Origin: Niabella insulamsoli
GTDB taxonomy: Bacteria; Bacteroidota; Bacteroidia; Chitinophagales; Chitinophagaceae
DNA length: 64,000 nucleotides
Assembly (NCBI RefSeq): GCF_039652435.2
Contig: NZ_CP190246.1
Coordinates: forward strand, 1,612,001 to 1,676,000
Direction of reading: 5' to 3'
Shown: piece by piece, positions 42,709 through 51,111 of the stretch
Layout: each line of letters opens with the position of its first letter
How positions within the stretch are numbered: position 1 is the first letter of the stretch
The notes under the pieces: model-generated
What the model saw: the letters and a program-made list of their open reading frames with translations, nothing else
Database searches by the model: none
What the model was told of the DNA's origin: nothing
Program-made: the position numbers and the translations under genes

Positions 42709-42969
42709 ATGAGCATTCTATCATGGATTCTTTTTGGTTTGATTGCAGGCGCTATCGCTAAGGCATTGCACCCCGGAAAAGACCCCGGCGGATGGATTGT
42801 CACTATTTTGATCGGTATCGCAGGCGCATTTGTTGGTGGATGGATCAACAGCCTCTTAACCGATACTCCGATTACCAGTAACTGGAGTTTACGAGGTTTC
42901 CTCTTTGCTGTGGGCGGCGCTGTCATATTGCTTTGGATTTATGCCATGGCGACGCGAAGACGCAGTTGA
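42709..42969 (+). CDS. GlsB/YeaQ/YmgE family small membrane protein
   Basis: The 86-aa protein has three hydrophobic segments and the glycine-rich family pattern: ILFGLIAGAIAKALHPGKDP, GGWIVTILIGIAGAFVGGWI and FLFAVGGAVILLWIYAMATR. Members are often induced by general stress and were formerly called transglycosylase-associated proteins. Function is not established. It is monocistronic, with its own terminator. Confidence 0.9.
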   Translation: MSILSWILFGLIAGAIAKALHPGKDPGGWIVTILIGIAGAFVGGWINSLLTDTPITSNWSLRGFLFAVGGAVILLWIYAMATRRRS

Positions 42970-42985
42970 TTAAAAAAAATTTTAT

Positions 42986-43010
42986 ACCACCTTCCAGGTG
43001 GTTTTTTTTT
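42986..43010 (+). terminator. Intrinsic terminator after the GlsB-like gene
   Basis: ACCACCT (42986-42992) and AGGTGGT (42996-43002) form a 7-bp stem with a 3-base loop and a run of nine T. Confidence 0.85.
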
Positions 43011-43085
43011 ACCTGTCCCTTTCCAAAAAAACTATTTTCGAATAAAAATGTTATAGTATTTTCAATTTTCAAGCTACTTCGCAAC

Positions 43086-44690
43086 ATGAATTTTCAAGCC
43101 ACAGGCATACCATACGACCAGACCCATTCTTTTTCAAAAACTGTTTTGGATTATCTGCATGGAAGCGAAGCGTTGCGCCCGTTTTATCATTTGTTTCCTG
43201 AAAAAAGCGCAATGCTGGAAGCTATAAAACAAAAGGCGGAACATAAGCAGGACCGGGAATTATTGTATAATTATTTGAAAGACCAATATGATAGACTCGA
43301 GCAGGATCAGGCGGTCATTTCAAACATTGAGCTTTTAAGAGAAACGCAGACTTTTACAATTACCACGGCTCATCAACCCAATATTTTTACCGGCCCGCTC
43401 TATTTCATTTATAAAATTTTACACGCAGCAAAGCTGGCGGCTTATTGCCGCGCTGCGTTTCCCGCTTATAATTTTGTGCCCGTTTATTATATGGGCAGTG
43501 AAGATGCAGATCTGGACGAATTGGGACATATCTATCTCAAGGACGAAAAACTGGTTTGGAACACGGACCAGAAGGGCGCGGTCGGCCGCATGAAAATTGA
43601 CGATGCGCTACTGAAACTAATCAAAAGAATCGAATCAGAAATCGGCGTACTTCCTCACGGCGCCGAGATTATGGAGGCGGTAAAAAGCTTCTATAAAAAA
43701 GGCTCGCTCATACAGGATGCGACTTTAGGTTTTGTCAATTTTCTGTTTGGTAAATATGGGGTAGTCGTGGTTGTTCCGGATGCAGCGCCGCTAAAGTCTG
43801 TAGCGATTGATCTTTTTAAAGATGAACTTTTGAACCAGCGCTCATCCGCATTGGTTGCTGATACCGCGGAGCAGCTATTAGATAAAGGCTATAAAACCCA
43901 GGCGCATGGCCGCGATATCAATTTGTTTTACTTAACGGAAAAAGGCGAGCGCCTGCGTATCGAAAAGCAGGATGATCGCTGGCAGGTGGTGGATAGCGAT
44001 ATCAGTTTCACTGAATCCGAACTGATGCGCGAAACAGCATCCCATCCGGAAAGATTTAGTCCCAATGTAATCCTGCGAGGCCTTTTTCAAGAGATGATCC
44101 TTCCCAATATCGCTTTTATTGGCGGCGGCGGCGAATTGGCTTATTGGCTCGAATTGAAAGCTATTTTTGATCAATACAAAGTGCCTTATCCCATGCTGGT
44201 TTTGCGAAACTCGGTGCTGGTGGTGGCAAAAAAGCCGGCCGCCCTGGCAAAAAAGTTGGATTTTGAAATGGCCGATCTTTTTAAAAGTCCGTTGCATTTA
44301 AAAAGGGTTTGGGTGCAGCGTCATTCTGAAAATGATGTTTCAACAGCAAAAGCATTGGGGGCGGTTCAAAATATTTATAGAGAACTATCCGAACAAGCCG
44401 AACCCATAGACACCACGCTAAAAGGGCATATTTATGCCTTGCAAAAGCAACACGAAAAGAACTTGGTGACGCTGGGAAAAAAATTGTTAAGGGCAGAAAA
44501 AAGAAATCATGAAGCTGCCATGCGGCAGATTGATCGTTTAAAACAGCAATTATTTCCCCTGCAAAATTTACAGGAGCGAATCGAAAACATTTTGGTTTAC
44601 TATGCGACGTGGGGGCCGGATTTTATGGACACGCTTTATCAGCACGCGCACGCCATCAAGCCCGAATTTTTAATATTGGAAGAAGTTTAA
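43086..44690 (+). CDS. bshC: Putative cysteine ligase BshC of bacillithiol synthesis
   Basis: BshC adds cysteine to glucosaminyl-malate to complete bacillithiol. I place the start at the ATG at 43086 (MNFQATGIPYDQTHSFSKTV, 534 aa). The open frame runs further upstream, but through the terminator of the previous gene. Family blocks include TITTAHQPNIFTGPLYFIYKI (about 96-116), VPVYYMGSEDADLDELGHIY, ILRGLFQEMILPNIAFIGGG plus GELAYWLELK, and a coiled-coil C-terminal part (LLRAEKRNHEAAMRQIDRLK). bshA and bshB are not in the window. The end overlaps purE by four bases. Confidence 0.92.
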   Translation: MNFQATGIPYDQTHSFSKTVLDYLHGSEALRPFYHLFPEKSAMLEAIKQKAEHKQDRELLYNYLKDQYDRLEQDQAVISNIELLRETQTFTITTAHQPNIFTGPLYFIYKILHAAKLAAYCRAAFPAYNFVPVYYMGSEDADLDELGHIYLKDEKLVWNTDQKGAVGRMKIDDALLKLIKRIESEIGVLPHGAEIMEAVKSFYKKGSLIQDATLGFVNFLFGKYGVVVVVPDAAPLKSVAIDLFKDELLNQRSSALVADTAEQLLDKGYKTQAHGRDINLFYLTEKGERLRIEKQDDRWQVVDSDISFTESELMRETASHPERFSPNVILRGLFQEMILPNIAFIGGGGELAYWLELKAIFDQYKVPYPMLVLRNSVLVVAKKPAALAKKLDFEMADLFKSPLHLKRVWVQRHSENDVSTAKALGAVQNIYRELSEQAEPIDTTLKGHIYALQKQHEKNLVTLGKKLLRAEKRNHEAAMRQIDRLKQQLFPLQNLQERIENILVYYATWGPDFMDTLYQHAHAIKPEFLILEEV

Positions 44691-45199
44691 TCAAAACTAT
44701 TTTCAAATCCTTTTTCTTTCAGGCCTGAAACTTTCTTAAGCACTTCTTTCTCAAGATCAGATTTATAGCGTTGGATATTATTTCCCACTTTTTCATCAGC
44801 AACTCCAATAATCTGAGCAGCCAATATGCCCGCATTTTTTGCAGCATTAAGCGCTACTGTAGCGACGGGAACGCCATTTGGCATTTGCAAAATAGAAAGT
44901 ACGCTGTCCCATCCGTCGATTGAATTACTTGATTTTACAGGAACGCCAATCACGGGCAGCGGGGTAATAGAAGCTACCATTCCAGGCAAATGAGCAGCGC
45001 CACCTGCGCCGGCAATAATGACTTTCAAACCTCTCGATTTAGCCTGCCGCGCATATTCCACCATGCGCAGCGGTGTTCTGTGTGCAGAAACGACCGTTAG
45101 TTCGTATCCCACTTCTAAATCTTTTAAAATATCTGCGGCAGCCTGCATCACATTTAAATCGCTGTCGCTGCCCATAATAATTCCAACTTGTGTTGCCAT
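44687..45199 (-). CDS. purE: N5-carboxyaminoimidazole ribonucleotide mutase
   Basis: PurE class I moves the carboxylate from N5-CAIR to CAIR in purine synthesis. The 170-aa protein starts MATQVGIIMGSDSDLNVMQA. It has VVSAHRTPLRMVEYARQAKS, VIIAGAGGAAHLPGMVASIT and VPVKSSNSIDGWDSVLSILQ, all canonical. It converges on bshC with a four-base overlap and no terminator between them. Its partner purK is not in the window. Confidence 0.97.
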   Translation of the reverse strand: MATQVGIIMGSDSDLNVMQAAADILKDLEVGYELTVVSAHRTPLRMVEYARQAKSRGLKVIIAGAGGAAHLPGMVASITPLPVIGVPVKSSNSIDGWDSVLSILQMPNGVPVATVALNAAKNAGILAAQIIGVADEKVGNNIQRYKSDLEKEVLKKVSGLKEKGFENSFD

Positions 45200-45432
45200 G
45201 CTGCAAAGGAAAGCTAAATTGATATCGTCAACAAAAATTTGCTGATTTTTTGATACATTAAAAACGTTGGTGTTAAATGAGGACAGGCGAAAATAAACTG
45301 TTAAAGTTTTCTTATTGACAAAACAGTTGGCAATAAAACGATGTTGTTTATCGTTTATAGACTGCCTACCGAATATCTATACGCTCTTATAGAACAATAT
45401 ATCAATATTTTTAATATAAAATTTAAACAAGC

Positions 45433-46167
45433 ATGCGCTTAAGAATTTATTTGCGGTTGATAGCATTTGCGGTTTTATCAATAGTATCCATGTCGTGGAC
45501 ATTGAATAATATTGAAAAGAACATGATCGATAAGAATAAGGATGCCAAAAGCATGCCAGTCGCCAAAACAGGCACAGAGGAGATTGAATTTGTGTATGAT
45601 AGTCTCGCTCTCGACGCAAGGGGCCTGTCGCACGATGCATTTGAATATGCCATCAGCGGGTTTCACCGGTTGGAGCAGGAGGGTTTGTTGCACAACGATT
45701 CAATTTTGACAATTATCGATTTTGATCAGCCCAGCTATCGAAAAAGAATGTATATCATTGATGTGAAAAATTACAAAATGCTTTTCAACACCTGGGTGGC
45801 GCACGGAAAAAACACGGGCCGTGAGACAGCCGAGAATTTCAGCAATACCAATGCTTCTTATAAAAGCAGCCTTGGGTTTTATCTGACAGATGCCACCTAT
45901 CACGGAAGCAAGGGCTATTCTTTGAAATTACAGGGTTTAGAACCCGGGTTGAATACGAACGCTATGCGCCGCGCCATTGTGATCCACGGCGCTTCCTATG
46001 TAAGCCAGTCGTTTATCGATGCGCAGGGATATGTTGGAAGAAGCCACGGATGCCCCGCGGTGCCAACAGCTTTAACCCGTCCGATCATTCAAACCATCAA
46101 AGACGGAAGTTGCCTGTTTATCTATAATAAAAGGTACAAGCCGTCGAATCGGTTTGCGATGGGGTAA
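45433..46167 (+). CDS. Murein L,D-transpeptidase catalytic-domain protein
   Basis: The 244-aa protein has an N-terminal signal (LRIYLRLIAFAVLSIVSMSW) for export. The catalytic part shows ALDARGLSHDAFEYAISGF, MLFNTWVAHGKNTGRETAEN and the His...Ser-His-Gly-Cys signature RAIVIHGASYVSQSFIDAQG followed by GRSHGCPAV (about 199-207). This is the YkuD-like subgroup common in Bacteroidetes, expected to cross-link or edit peptidoglycan. It is monocistronic, followed by a terminator. The 233 bases between purE and this gene hold both divergent promoters, not resolved. Confidence 0.9.
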   Translation: MRLRIYLRLIAFAVLSIVSMSWTLNNIEKNMIDKNKDAKSMPVAKTGTEEIEFVYDSLALDARGLSHDAFEYAISGFHRLEQEGLLHNDSILTIIDFDQPSYRKRMYIIDVKNYKMLFNTWVAHGKNTGRETAENFSNTNASYKSSLGFYLTDATYHGSKGYSLKLQGLEPGLNTNAMRRAIVIHGASYVSQSFIDAQGYVGRSHGCPAVPTALTRPIIQTIKDGSCLFIYNKRYKPSNRFAMG

Positions 46168-46194
46168 GTGGTTAGCGTTGCCCAAAAGATTTTT

Positions 46195-46218
46195 AACCGG
46201 CTTTTAGCCGGTTTTTTT
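46195..46218 (+). terminator. Intrinsic terminator after the L,D-transpeptidase gene
   Basis: AACCGGCT (46195-46202) and AGCCGGTT (46206-46213) form a perfect 8-bp stem with a TTT loop and a T7 run. It isolates the trp unit from upstream transcription. Confidence 0.88.
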
Positions 46219-46331
46219 ATGGCAGATTTAAACAATTCAATTGGATGTCAGAAAAAAAGAACGCTACCTGGCCGCACAAGGTTGATGAACGGGCTGTGTT
46301 CTTTTTGCGTCTCAAAAAAATGATTGAAAAA

Positions 46332-46362
46332 TTTGTCCGCAAGTAATTTACTTTTATATTTG
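46332..46362 (+). promoter_or_regulatory. Bacteroidetes-type promoter of the trp operon
   Basis: TTTG (46332-46335) and TATATTTG (46355-46362) match -33 TTTG and -7 TAnnTTTG with a 19-base spacer, exactly the geometry of the pheA promoter. The expected start is about 46367-46370, at the leader ATG. Confidence 0.78.
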
Positions 46363-46367
46363 CGATC

Positions 46368-46427
46368 ATGATGAACAAAACAATCTTTTTTTGGTGGTGG
46401 CCTGCAAACTCTACAGGGGTATTGTAA
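46368..46427 (+). CDS. Trp leader peptide of the trpE attenuator
   Basis: The 19-codon frame reads MMNKTIFFWWWPANSTGVL, then TAA. Three consecutive Trp codons (46392-46400) precede a hairpin region and a terminator in front of trpE, the hallmark of ribosome-mediated trp attenuation. The two ATGs are adjacent. The second (46371) is eight bases after the -7 box, nearly the same as in the Phe leader. Translation may be leaderless. Confidence 0.88.
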   Translation: MMNKTIFFWWWPANSTGVL

Positions 46428-46488
46428 TGCCGTACATCGAAAAAGATGAGTGATATTCAAAGAATCCCCGGTTGTGCCGGGGTTTTTT
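46401..46488 (+). promoter_or_regulatory. Trp transcription attenuator with alternative hairpins
   Basis: CCTG (46401-46404), just after the Trp codons, can pair with CAGG (46414-46417). GGGG (46416-46419) can instead pair with CCCC (46466-46469), which is also the left arm of the terminator. Stalling at the Trp codons would cover the first arm and favour the antiterminator. The pairings are short and energies were not computed, so only the overall logic is firm. Confidence 0.7.
46463..46488 (+). terminator. Terminator hairpin of the trp attenuator
   Basis: CCCCGG (46466-46471) and CCGGGG (46477-46482) form a GC-only 6-bp stem with a 5-base loop and a T6 run (46483-46488), with A/T bases flanking. 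It lies 43 bases before the trpE start. Confidence 0.88.
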
Positions 46489-46531
46489 ATTGGACAAATT
46501 TAAACAACCTTTCGCTTAGCTTTTGATTGAT

Positions 46532-47950
46532 ATGCAACAAATAAAAATTGAAACTACCGTCAGTTCTATGCTGGCCGATGTGTTTACACCGGTGGGAATT
46601 TATCTTCGGTTGCGCGACCGCTTTCGCGACACAATTCTGCTGGAAAGTACCGACAATCATGTGGCTGAAAATAGTTGGTCTTTTATCGGGGTCAACGCAA
46701 TTGCCGGAATTGAAATTTCCGCAGCCGAGCAGATTGAAGTGAAGCTACCTGGTAAAACAGCTGAGGAAATACCATTTAAAAAAGGCCAGCCGATTGCTAA
46801 AACGCTTAATGAGTTTATGCAGCGTTTTGATGTAGTCCCTTCTGCTCAAAAAGTGGCCGCTTTCGCGCAGGGTCTATATGGTTATACTTCTTATGATGCG
46901 ATCCGCTTTTTTGAAACCATTCCGGGGACAATATTTAATGTGGACGTTGATGCCATTCCGCTAATGCGATATCGCTTATACCAATATGTAATTGCAATCA
47001 ATCATTTCAAGGATGAGTTGTTTATCTGCGAGAATAAAATCGAAGGGCTTTCCAGCGATAAAGACACGCTGGCATCCCTGATCCGCGGCCGGGACGTTCC
47101 GGTATATCCCTTTAAGACGCTGGGCGAAGAGCGTTCGAATATGGGAGATGAAGATTACCGCAAACTTGTGAAACAAGGCATTGCTCATTGTTTTCGAGGC
47201 GATGTGTTTCAAATTGTATTAAGCAGGCGCTTTCAGCAATCCTTTACCGGCGATGAGTTTAATGTGTACAGGTCGCTGAGAAATATCAATCCCTCTCCTT
47301 ATTTGTTTTTCTTTGATTATGGCGATTATAAAATAATGGGGTCTTCGCCGGAATCGCAATTGATCATTAACAAAGGTAAAGCAGTAGTGCATCCGATCGC
47401 CGGAACGGTTAAAAGAACCGGCGATGATAAGTTAGACGCCGCCGAAACCATTCGACTCGAAAATGATCCCAAAGAAAATGCCGAGCATGTGATGTTGGTG
47501 GATTTGGCGCGAAACGATTTGAGCCGTGGTTGTAACAACGTAACGGTTGCCCAATTCAGGGAAACCCATTTTTATTCGCATGTAATTCATTTGGTAAGCG
47601 AAGTAACCGGAGAGGTAAAGGAAACCACCAATGCTTTTGATTTGTTGGCAAAAACTTTTCCTGCGGGCACCCTGAGCGGAGCGCCTAAAATTAAAGCGAT
47701 GCAGTTGATTAATGATTATGAACCTACTAACCGTAGTTATTATGGCGGTGCTGTGGGATTTATGGGGTTTGATGGCAGCTGCAACCAGGCGATTATGATC
47801 CGTACTTTTCTTAGCAGGAATAATACCTTGTTTTATCAGGCAGGTGCAGGTATTGTATCGGCCAGCGTTCCGGAAAGTGAATTGCAGGAAGTGAATAATA
47901 AACTCGGCGCTTTGAAAAAGGCAATCGAGGCCGCACAGCAGATCCAATAA
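46532..47950 (+). CDS. trpE: Anthranilate synthase component I
   Basis: TrpE turns chorismate and ammonia into anthranilate. I choose the ATG at 46532 (MQQIKIETTVSSMLADVFTP, 472 aa) over a TTG nine bases upstream. The Trp feedback site LLEST is present near residue 35. The chorismate-binding domain has FRGDVFQIVLSRRFQQSF, PSPYLFFFDYGDYKIMGSSP, VHPIAGTVKRTGDD, DLARNDLSRGCNNVTV and TFPAGTLSGAPKIKAMQLIN. It is the first gene after the Trp attenuator. Confidence 0.96.
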   Translation: MQQIKIETTVSSMLADVFTPVGIYLRLRDRFRDTILLESTDNHVAENSWSFIGVNAIAGIEISAAEQIEVKLPGKTAEEIPFKKGQPIAKTLNEFMQRFDVVPSAQKVAAFAQGLYGYTSYDAIRFFETIPGTIFNVDVDAIPLMRYRLYQYVIAINHFKDELFICENKIEGLSSDKDTLASLIRGRDVPVYPFKTLGEERSNMGDEDYRKLVKQGIAHCFRGDVFQIVLSRRFQQSFTGDEFNVYRSLRNINPSPYLFFFDYGDYKIMGSSPESQLIINKGKAVVHPIAGTVKRTGDDKLDAAETIRLENDPKENAEHVMLVDLARNDLSRGCNNVTVAQFRETHFYSHVIHLVSEVTGEVKETTNAFDLLAKTFPAGTLSGAPKIKAMQLINDYEPTNRSYYGGAVGFMGFDGSCNQAIMIRTFLSRNNTLFYQAGAGIVSASVPESELQEVNNKLGALKKAIEAAQQIQ

Positions 47951-47989
47951 AAATAAACCCCTATTTAGTCATTTATATTCCATAGTTTA

Positions 47990-48559
47990 ATGAAACTTCT
48001 TGTTTTCGATAATTACGATTCATTTACTTATAATCTTGTTCATTTGGTGGAAAGTATTTTACATCAAAAAGTAGATGTTTTCCGTAACGACCAGATTTCG
48101 CTGGAAGAAATTGGAGCCTACGATAAAATAATATTATCACCAGGCCCGGGCATACCGGAAGAAGCCGGATTGTTGCTGCCCTTAATAAAAACTTATGCGC
48201 CCACCAAATCCATATTGGGTGTGTGCTTAGGTCAGCAGGCTATAGGGGAGGCTTTTGGTGCAAAGCTTACCAATCTTGCTAAAGTTTATCATGGAGTTGC
48301 TACCGATTGTACGATTGTCGGGGAAGATCCAAAATTGTTTAAAGGCTTGCCCGCGCATATTGAAGTCGGTCGTTACCATTCTTGGGTGGTTTCGAAAGAA
48401 AATTTTCCTGAATCGTTAGAAATAACCGCTGTTGATGAAAATGATATGATTATGGCGTTGCATCATAAAACTTTCGATGTGCGCGGTGTACAGTTTCATC
48501 CGGAAAGTGTGTTGACGCCCGAGGGCGCAGTTATTTTAAAGAATTGGCTGGCGGCTTAA
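47990..48559 (+). CDS. trpG: Anthranilate synthase component II (glutamine amidotransferase)
   Basis: The 189-aa class I amidotransferase supplies ammonia to TrpE. It starts MKLLVFDNYDSFTYNLVHLV. The nucleophile Cys is in ILGVCLGQQAIGEAFG (about 75-90), and the His/Glu pair is in RGVQFHPESVLTPEG near the end. It could also serve para-aminobenzoate synthesis, but the operon position supports the Trp role. Confidence 0.95.
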   Translation: MKLLVFDNYDSFTYNLVHLVESILHQKVDVFRNDQISLEEIGAYDKIILSPGPGIPEEAGLLLPLIKTYAPTKSILGVCLGQQAIGEAFGAKLTNLAKVYHGVATDCTIVGEDPKLFKGLPAHIEVGRYHSWVVSKENFPESLEITAVDENDMIMALHHKTFDVRGVQFHPESVLTPEGAVILKNWLAA

Positions 48560-48625
48560 ATCTTTATTTTAAAATGGATATGATTTCGGGAAAAACAATT
48601 GATTGAAGATGGAAACAAGCAGATT

Positions 48626-49621
48626 ATGAAAAAAATTTTAAACATACTATTTGAACATAAAACGCTGGATCGAAACACGGCGAAAGAAGTGCTGGTGAAC
48701 ATCGGTAAAGGTGTTTATAACGAGCATGAGATTACGGCGTTTATGACCGTATTTCTGATGCGCAGCATTTCGCTTCAGGAGCTTCAGGGTTTTCAGGATG
48801 CTTTGCTGGAACTTTGCGTTACCGTTGACTTTGACGGTTTGGAAACCCTGGATATTGTCGGCACCGGAGGCGACGGGAAAAATACATTCAATATTTCAAC
48901 GCTATCTTGTTTTATTGTCGCCGGCGCCGGTTATAAAGTCGCTAAACATGGCAACTACGGCGCATCCGCGATCAGTGGATCGTCAAACGTGATTGAGTCG
49001 ATGGGCTATAAGTTCAAAAACGACAACGCAGCTTTGTCCAAAGAATTGGATCAGGCAGGCATTTGCTTTTTACATGCGCCCTTATTTCATCCTGCGTTAA
49101 AAAACGTGGGCCCTATTCGAAAGAACCTGGGGATGCGTACATTTTTCAATATGCTGGGGCCACTTGTAAACCCGGCATCTCCTTCTTTTAGCATCATCGG
49201 TGTTTATAATTTGGAGATGGCGCGGCTGTATAATTATCTGTTGCAACAGCAATCGAGGAATTTTGCTATCGTACATGGACTAGATGGTTACGATGAAATT
49301 TCACTCACAGGGGATAGTAAGCTTTTCACAAAAGATGGAGAACGCGTCTTGTCTGCGATGCAGTTGGCCGGTCAGGAAGTTCACCCTGATGCTATTTCCG
49401 GGGGAGCGACCGTTGCCGAAGCGGCTTCAATTTTTAAAACCATTTTAGAAGGTAAAGGAACCAGGGAGCAGGAGGCCGTAGTGTTGGCCAATGCAGCTAT
49501 TGCATTGCAGGTGACGGGTTCTTTTAATAATTATCAGGATGCTTTTCAGGCCGCCTCGGAAAGCCTGAAATCGGGGCGGGCGCATCAATGTTTGCAACAA
49601 TTGATTTCTTTACAATCATAA
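48626..49621 (+). CDS. trpD: Anthranilate phosphoribosyltransferase
   Basis: TrpD adds phosphoribosyl to anthranilate. The ATG at 48626 (MKKILNILFEHKTLDRNTAK, 331 aa) matches family N-termini. A TTG 27 bases upstream is not needed. Motifs include DIVGTGGDGKNTFNIST (about 78-94), AKHGNYGASAISGSSNVIES, RTFFNMLGPLVNPASPSFSI and the late DEISLTGDSK. It follows trpG by 66 bases. Confidence 0.95.
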   Translation: MKKILNILFEHKTLDRNTAKEVLVNIGKGVYNEHEITAFMTVFLMRSISLQELQGFQDALLELCVTVDFDGLETLDIVGTGGDGKNTFNISTLSCFIVAGAGYKVAKHGNYGASAISGSSNVIESMGYKFKNDNAALSKELDQAGICFLHAPLFHPALKNVGPIRKNLGMRTFFNMLGPLVNPASPSFSIIGVYNLEMARLYNYLLQQQSRNFAIVHGLDGYDEISLTGDSKLFTKDGERVLSAMQLAGQEVHPDAISGGATVAEAASIFKTILEGKGTREQEAVVLANAAIALQVTGSFNNYQDAFQAASESLKSGRAHQCLQQLISLQS

Positions 49622-49651
49622 AATTATACCGCAGTGGCGGACGATCATACC

Positions 49652-50440
49652 ATGAATATTTTAGACGAAATAGTAGCTTATAAAAAGAAAGAAGTTGACC
49701 TGCGCAAAGCACAGATGCCGGTAAAAAGCCTGGAAGCGCGGTCTGCTTTCTCCCATCCTGTCCGCTCGCTGGCTGCCTCTTTGCTAAAGGAGGACAGCAC
49801 CGGTATCATTGCTGAGTTTAAGCGAAAGTCTCCGTCAAAAGGGTTTATCAAACAGCATGCGGACGTTATTCAAATTACGGAAGCGTATACCAGGTTGGGT
49901 GCCGCTTGTCTTTCCGTGTTGACGGATGAGCATTTTTTCGGCGGCGCTGATGCGGATTTAATGGAGGCGAGAAAAAATGAAGTGCCTATTTTACGCAAAG
50001 ATTTTATTGTTGACGCTTACCAAATTTTTGAAGCCAAATCGATAGGCGCCGACGTGATCCTGCTCATTGCAGCCTGTCTCTCTCCTTTGGAAGTGAAACA
50101 TCTTGCCACAGTTGCCAAGGATCTGGGTTTGCAAACGATTCTCGAATTGCACGCAGAGGAAGAGCTGGCGCATATTTGCGATGCCACCCCGATTGTAGGT
50201 ATCAATAACCGCGACCTGAAAACTTTCAAGGTTGATATTGAAAGGAGTTTGCGGATGGCAGCACAAATACCGGCTGACAAAATTAAAATCGCTGAAAGCG
50301 GTATCGACAAGATTGAAGATATTTTATTGTTCAGGCAGAACGGCTTCAAAGGCTTTCTCATTGGTGAATATTTTATGAAGCAGGCCGATACACCCGCAGC
50401 GTTTGAAAAATTTGTAAATGATTTGAAAGCGGCGCAATGA
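49652..50440 (+). CDS. trpC: Indole-3-glycerol phosphate synthase
   Basis: TrpC closes the indole ring. The ATG at 49652 gives MNILDEIVAYKKKEVDLRKA, the standard start, 262 aa. An in-frame GTG 18 bases earlier is less likely. Motifs are IIAEFKRKSPSKGFI (about 53-67), ACLSVLTDEHFFGG, VPILRKDFIVDAYQIFEAKS, LELHAEEEL, PIVGINNRDLKTFKVDIERS and ESGIDKIEDI. Its stop overlaps the trpF start as ATGA. Confidence 0.96.
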   Translation: MNILDEIVAYKKKEVDLRKAQMPVKSLEARSAFSHPVRSLAASLLKEDSTGIIAEFKRKSPSKGFIKQHADVIQITEAYTRLGAACLSVLTDEHFFGGADADLMEARKNEVPILRKDFIVDAYQIFEAKSIGADVILLIAACLSPLEVKHLATVAKDLGLQTILELHAEEELAHICDATPIVGINNRDLKTFKVDIERSLRMAAQIPADKIKIAESGIDKIEDILLFRQNGFKGFLIGEYFMKQADTPAAFEKFVNDLKAAQ

Positions 50441-51066
50441 AGGAAATAAAGATCAAAGTGTGTGGTATGACCTCCCTGGAGCAGGTACGTCAATTAGCCG
50501 CGATGCATATAGATTATGCCGGCTTTATTTTTTATGAGAAGTCGCCGCGTTTTTTGTCGGATAAAATTGCTCCGGCGGATTTGCGGTCGGTTGCAGGAAT
50601 AAAAAAAGTGGGTGTTTTTGTAAACGAAGCTACAGATAAAATACGGACCGCTGTCAAAGATTACGGATTGGATGCTGTTCAGCTACATGGCGACGAAACG
50701 CCCGAATTTTGCCGGACCTTGCGGTCTGAAACTGCTGTCATTAAAGCTTTTCGCGTAAGCGGGGATGAGGATTTGTCAGCTATGATAAAACCTTATGAAG
50801 CCAATGTTGATTACTTTCTTTTTGATACCAAAGCCAAAGAATATGGCGGCACGGGCAGGAAATTTGACTGGTCGGTTCTCGAAAAAAGCGCTATTGTCAA
50901 ACCTTATTTTTTAAGCGGTGGTATTGGTTTGAATGATGGCGAACAACTGAGGGCATTTACATCGGCTAACGAAGTATTTTCTTTGGATGTGAATAGTAAA
51001 TTTGAAACCGAACCCGGCGTGAAAGACCTGGAACTGGTAAAATCATTTCTGTCTAAAATAAAATAA
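50437..51066 (+). CDS. trpF: Phosphoribosylanthranilate isomerase
   Basis: TrpF performs the Amadori rearrangement before TrpC. The 209-aa TIM barrel has the catalytic Cys in KIKVCGMTSLEQV (about 4-16), DYAGFIFYEKSPRFLS, DAVQLHGDETPEFC, the catalytic Asp in FLFDTKAKEYGGTGRKFDWS and PYFLSGGIGL. It is the last gene of the unit. trpB and trpA, which complete the pathway, are not downstream. Confidence 0.96.
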   Translation: MKEIKIKVCGMTSLEQVRQLAAMHIDYAGFIFYEKSPRFLSDKIAPADLRSVAGIKKVGVFVNEATDKIRTAVKDYGLDAVQLHGDETPEFCRTLRSETAVIKAFRVSGDEDLSAMIKPYEANVDYFLFDTKAKEYGGTGRKFDWSVLEKSAIVKPYFLSGGIGLNDGEQLRAFTSANEVFSLDVNSKFETEPGVKDLELVKSFLSKIK

Positions 51067-51089
51067 CCCGCTGTCGATGGCGGGTTATT
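51062..51089. terminator. Bidirectional terminator between trpF and acs
   Basis: AATAACCCGC (51062-51071) and GCGGGTTATT (51080-51089) form a perfect 10-bp stem with an 8-base loop. It overlaps the trpF stop codon and faces the convergent acs gene. Confidence 0.85.
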
Positions 51090-51111
51090 GTTAATAAAAA
51101 GCATGTCCGTT

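Noticed and set aside
42933..43085. Longer N-terminus for BshC
   Set aside because: The extra 51 residues would be coded through the terminator of the previous gene and do not resemble the family.
47432..47947. 171-codon minus-strand ORF over trpE
   Set aside because: Antisense shadow of trpE with no recognisable fold.
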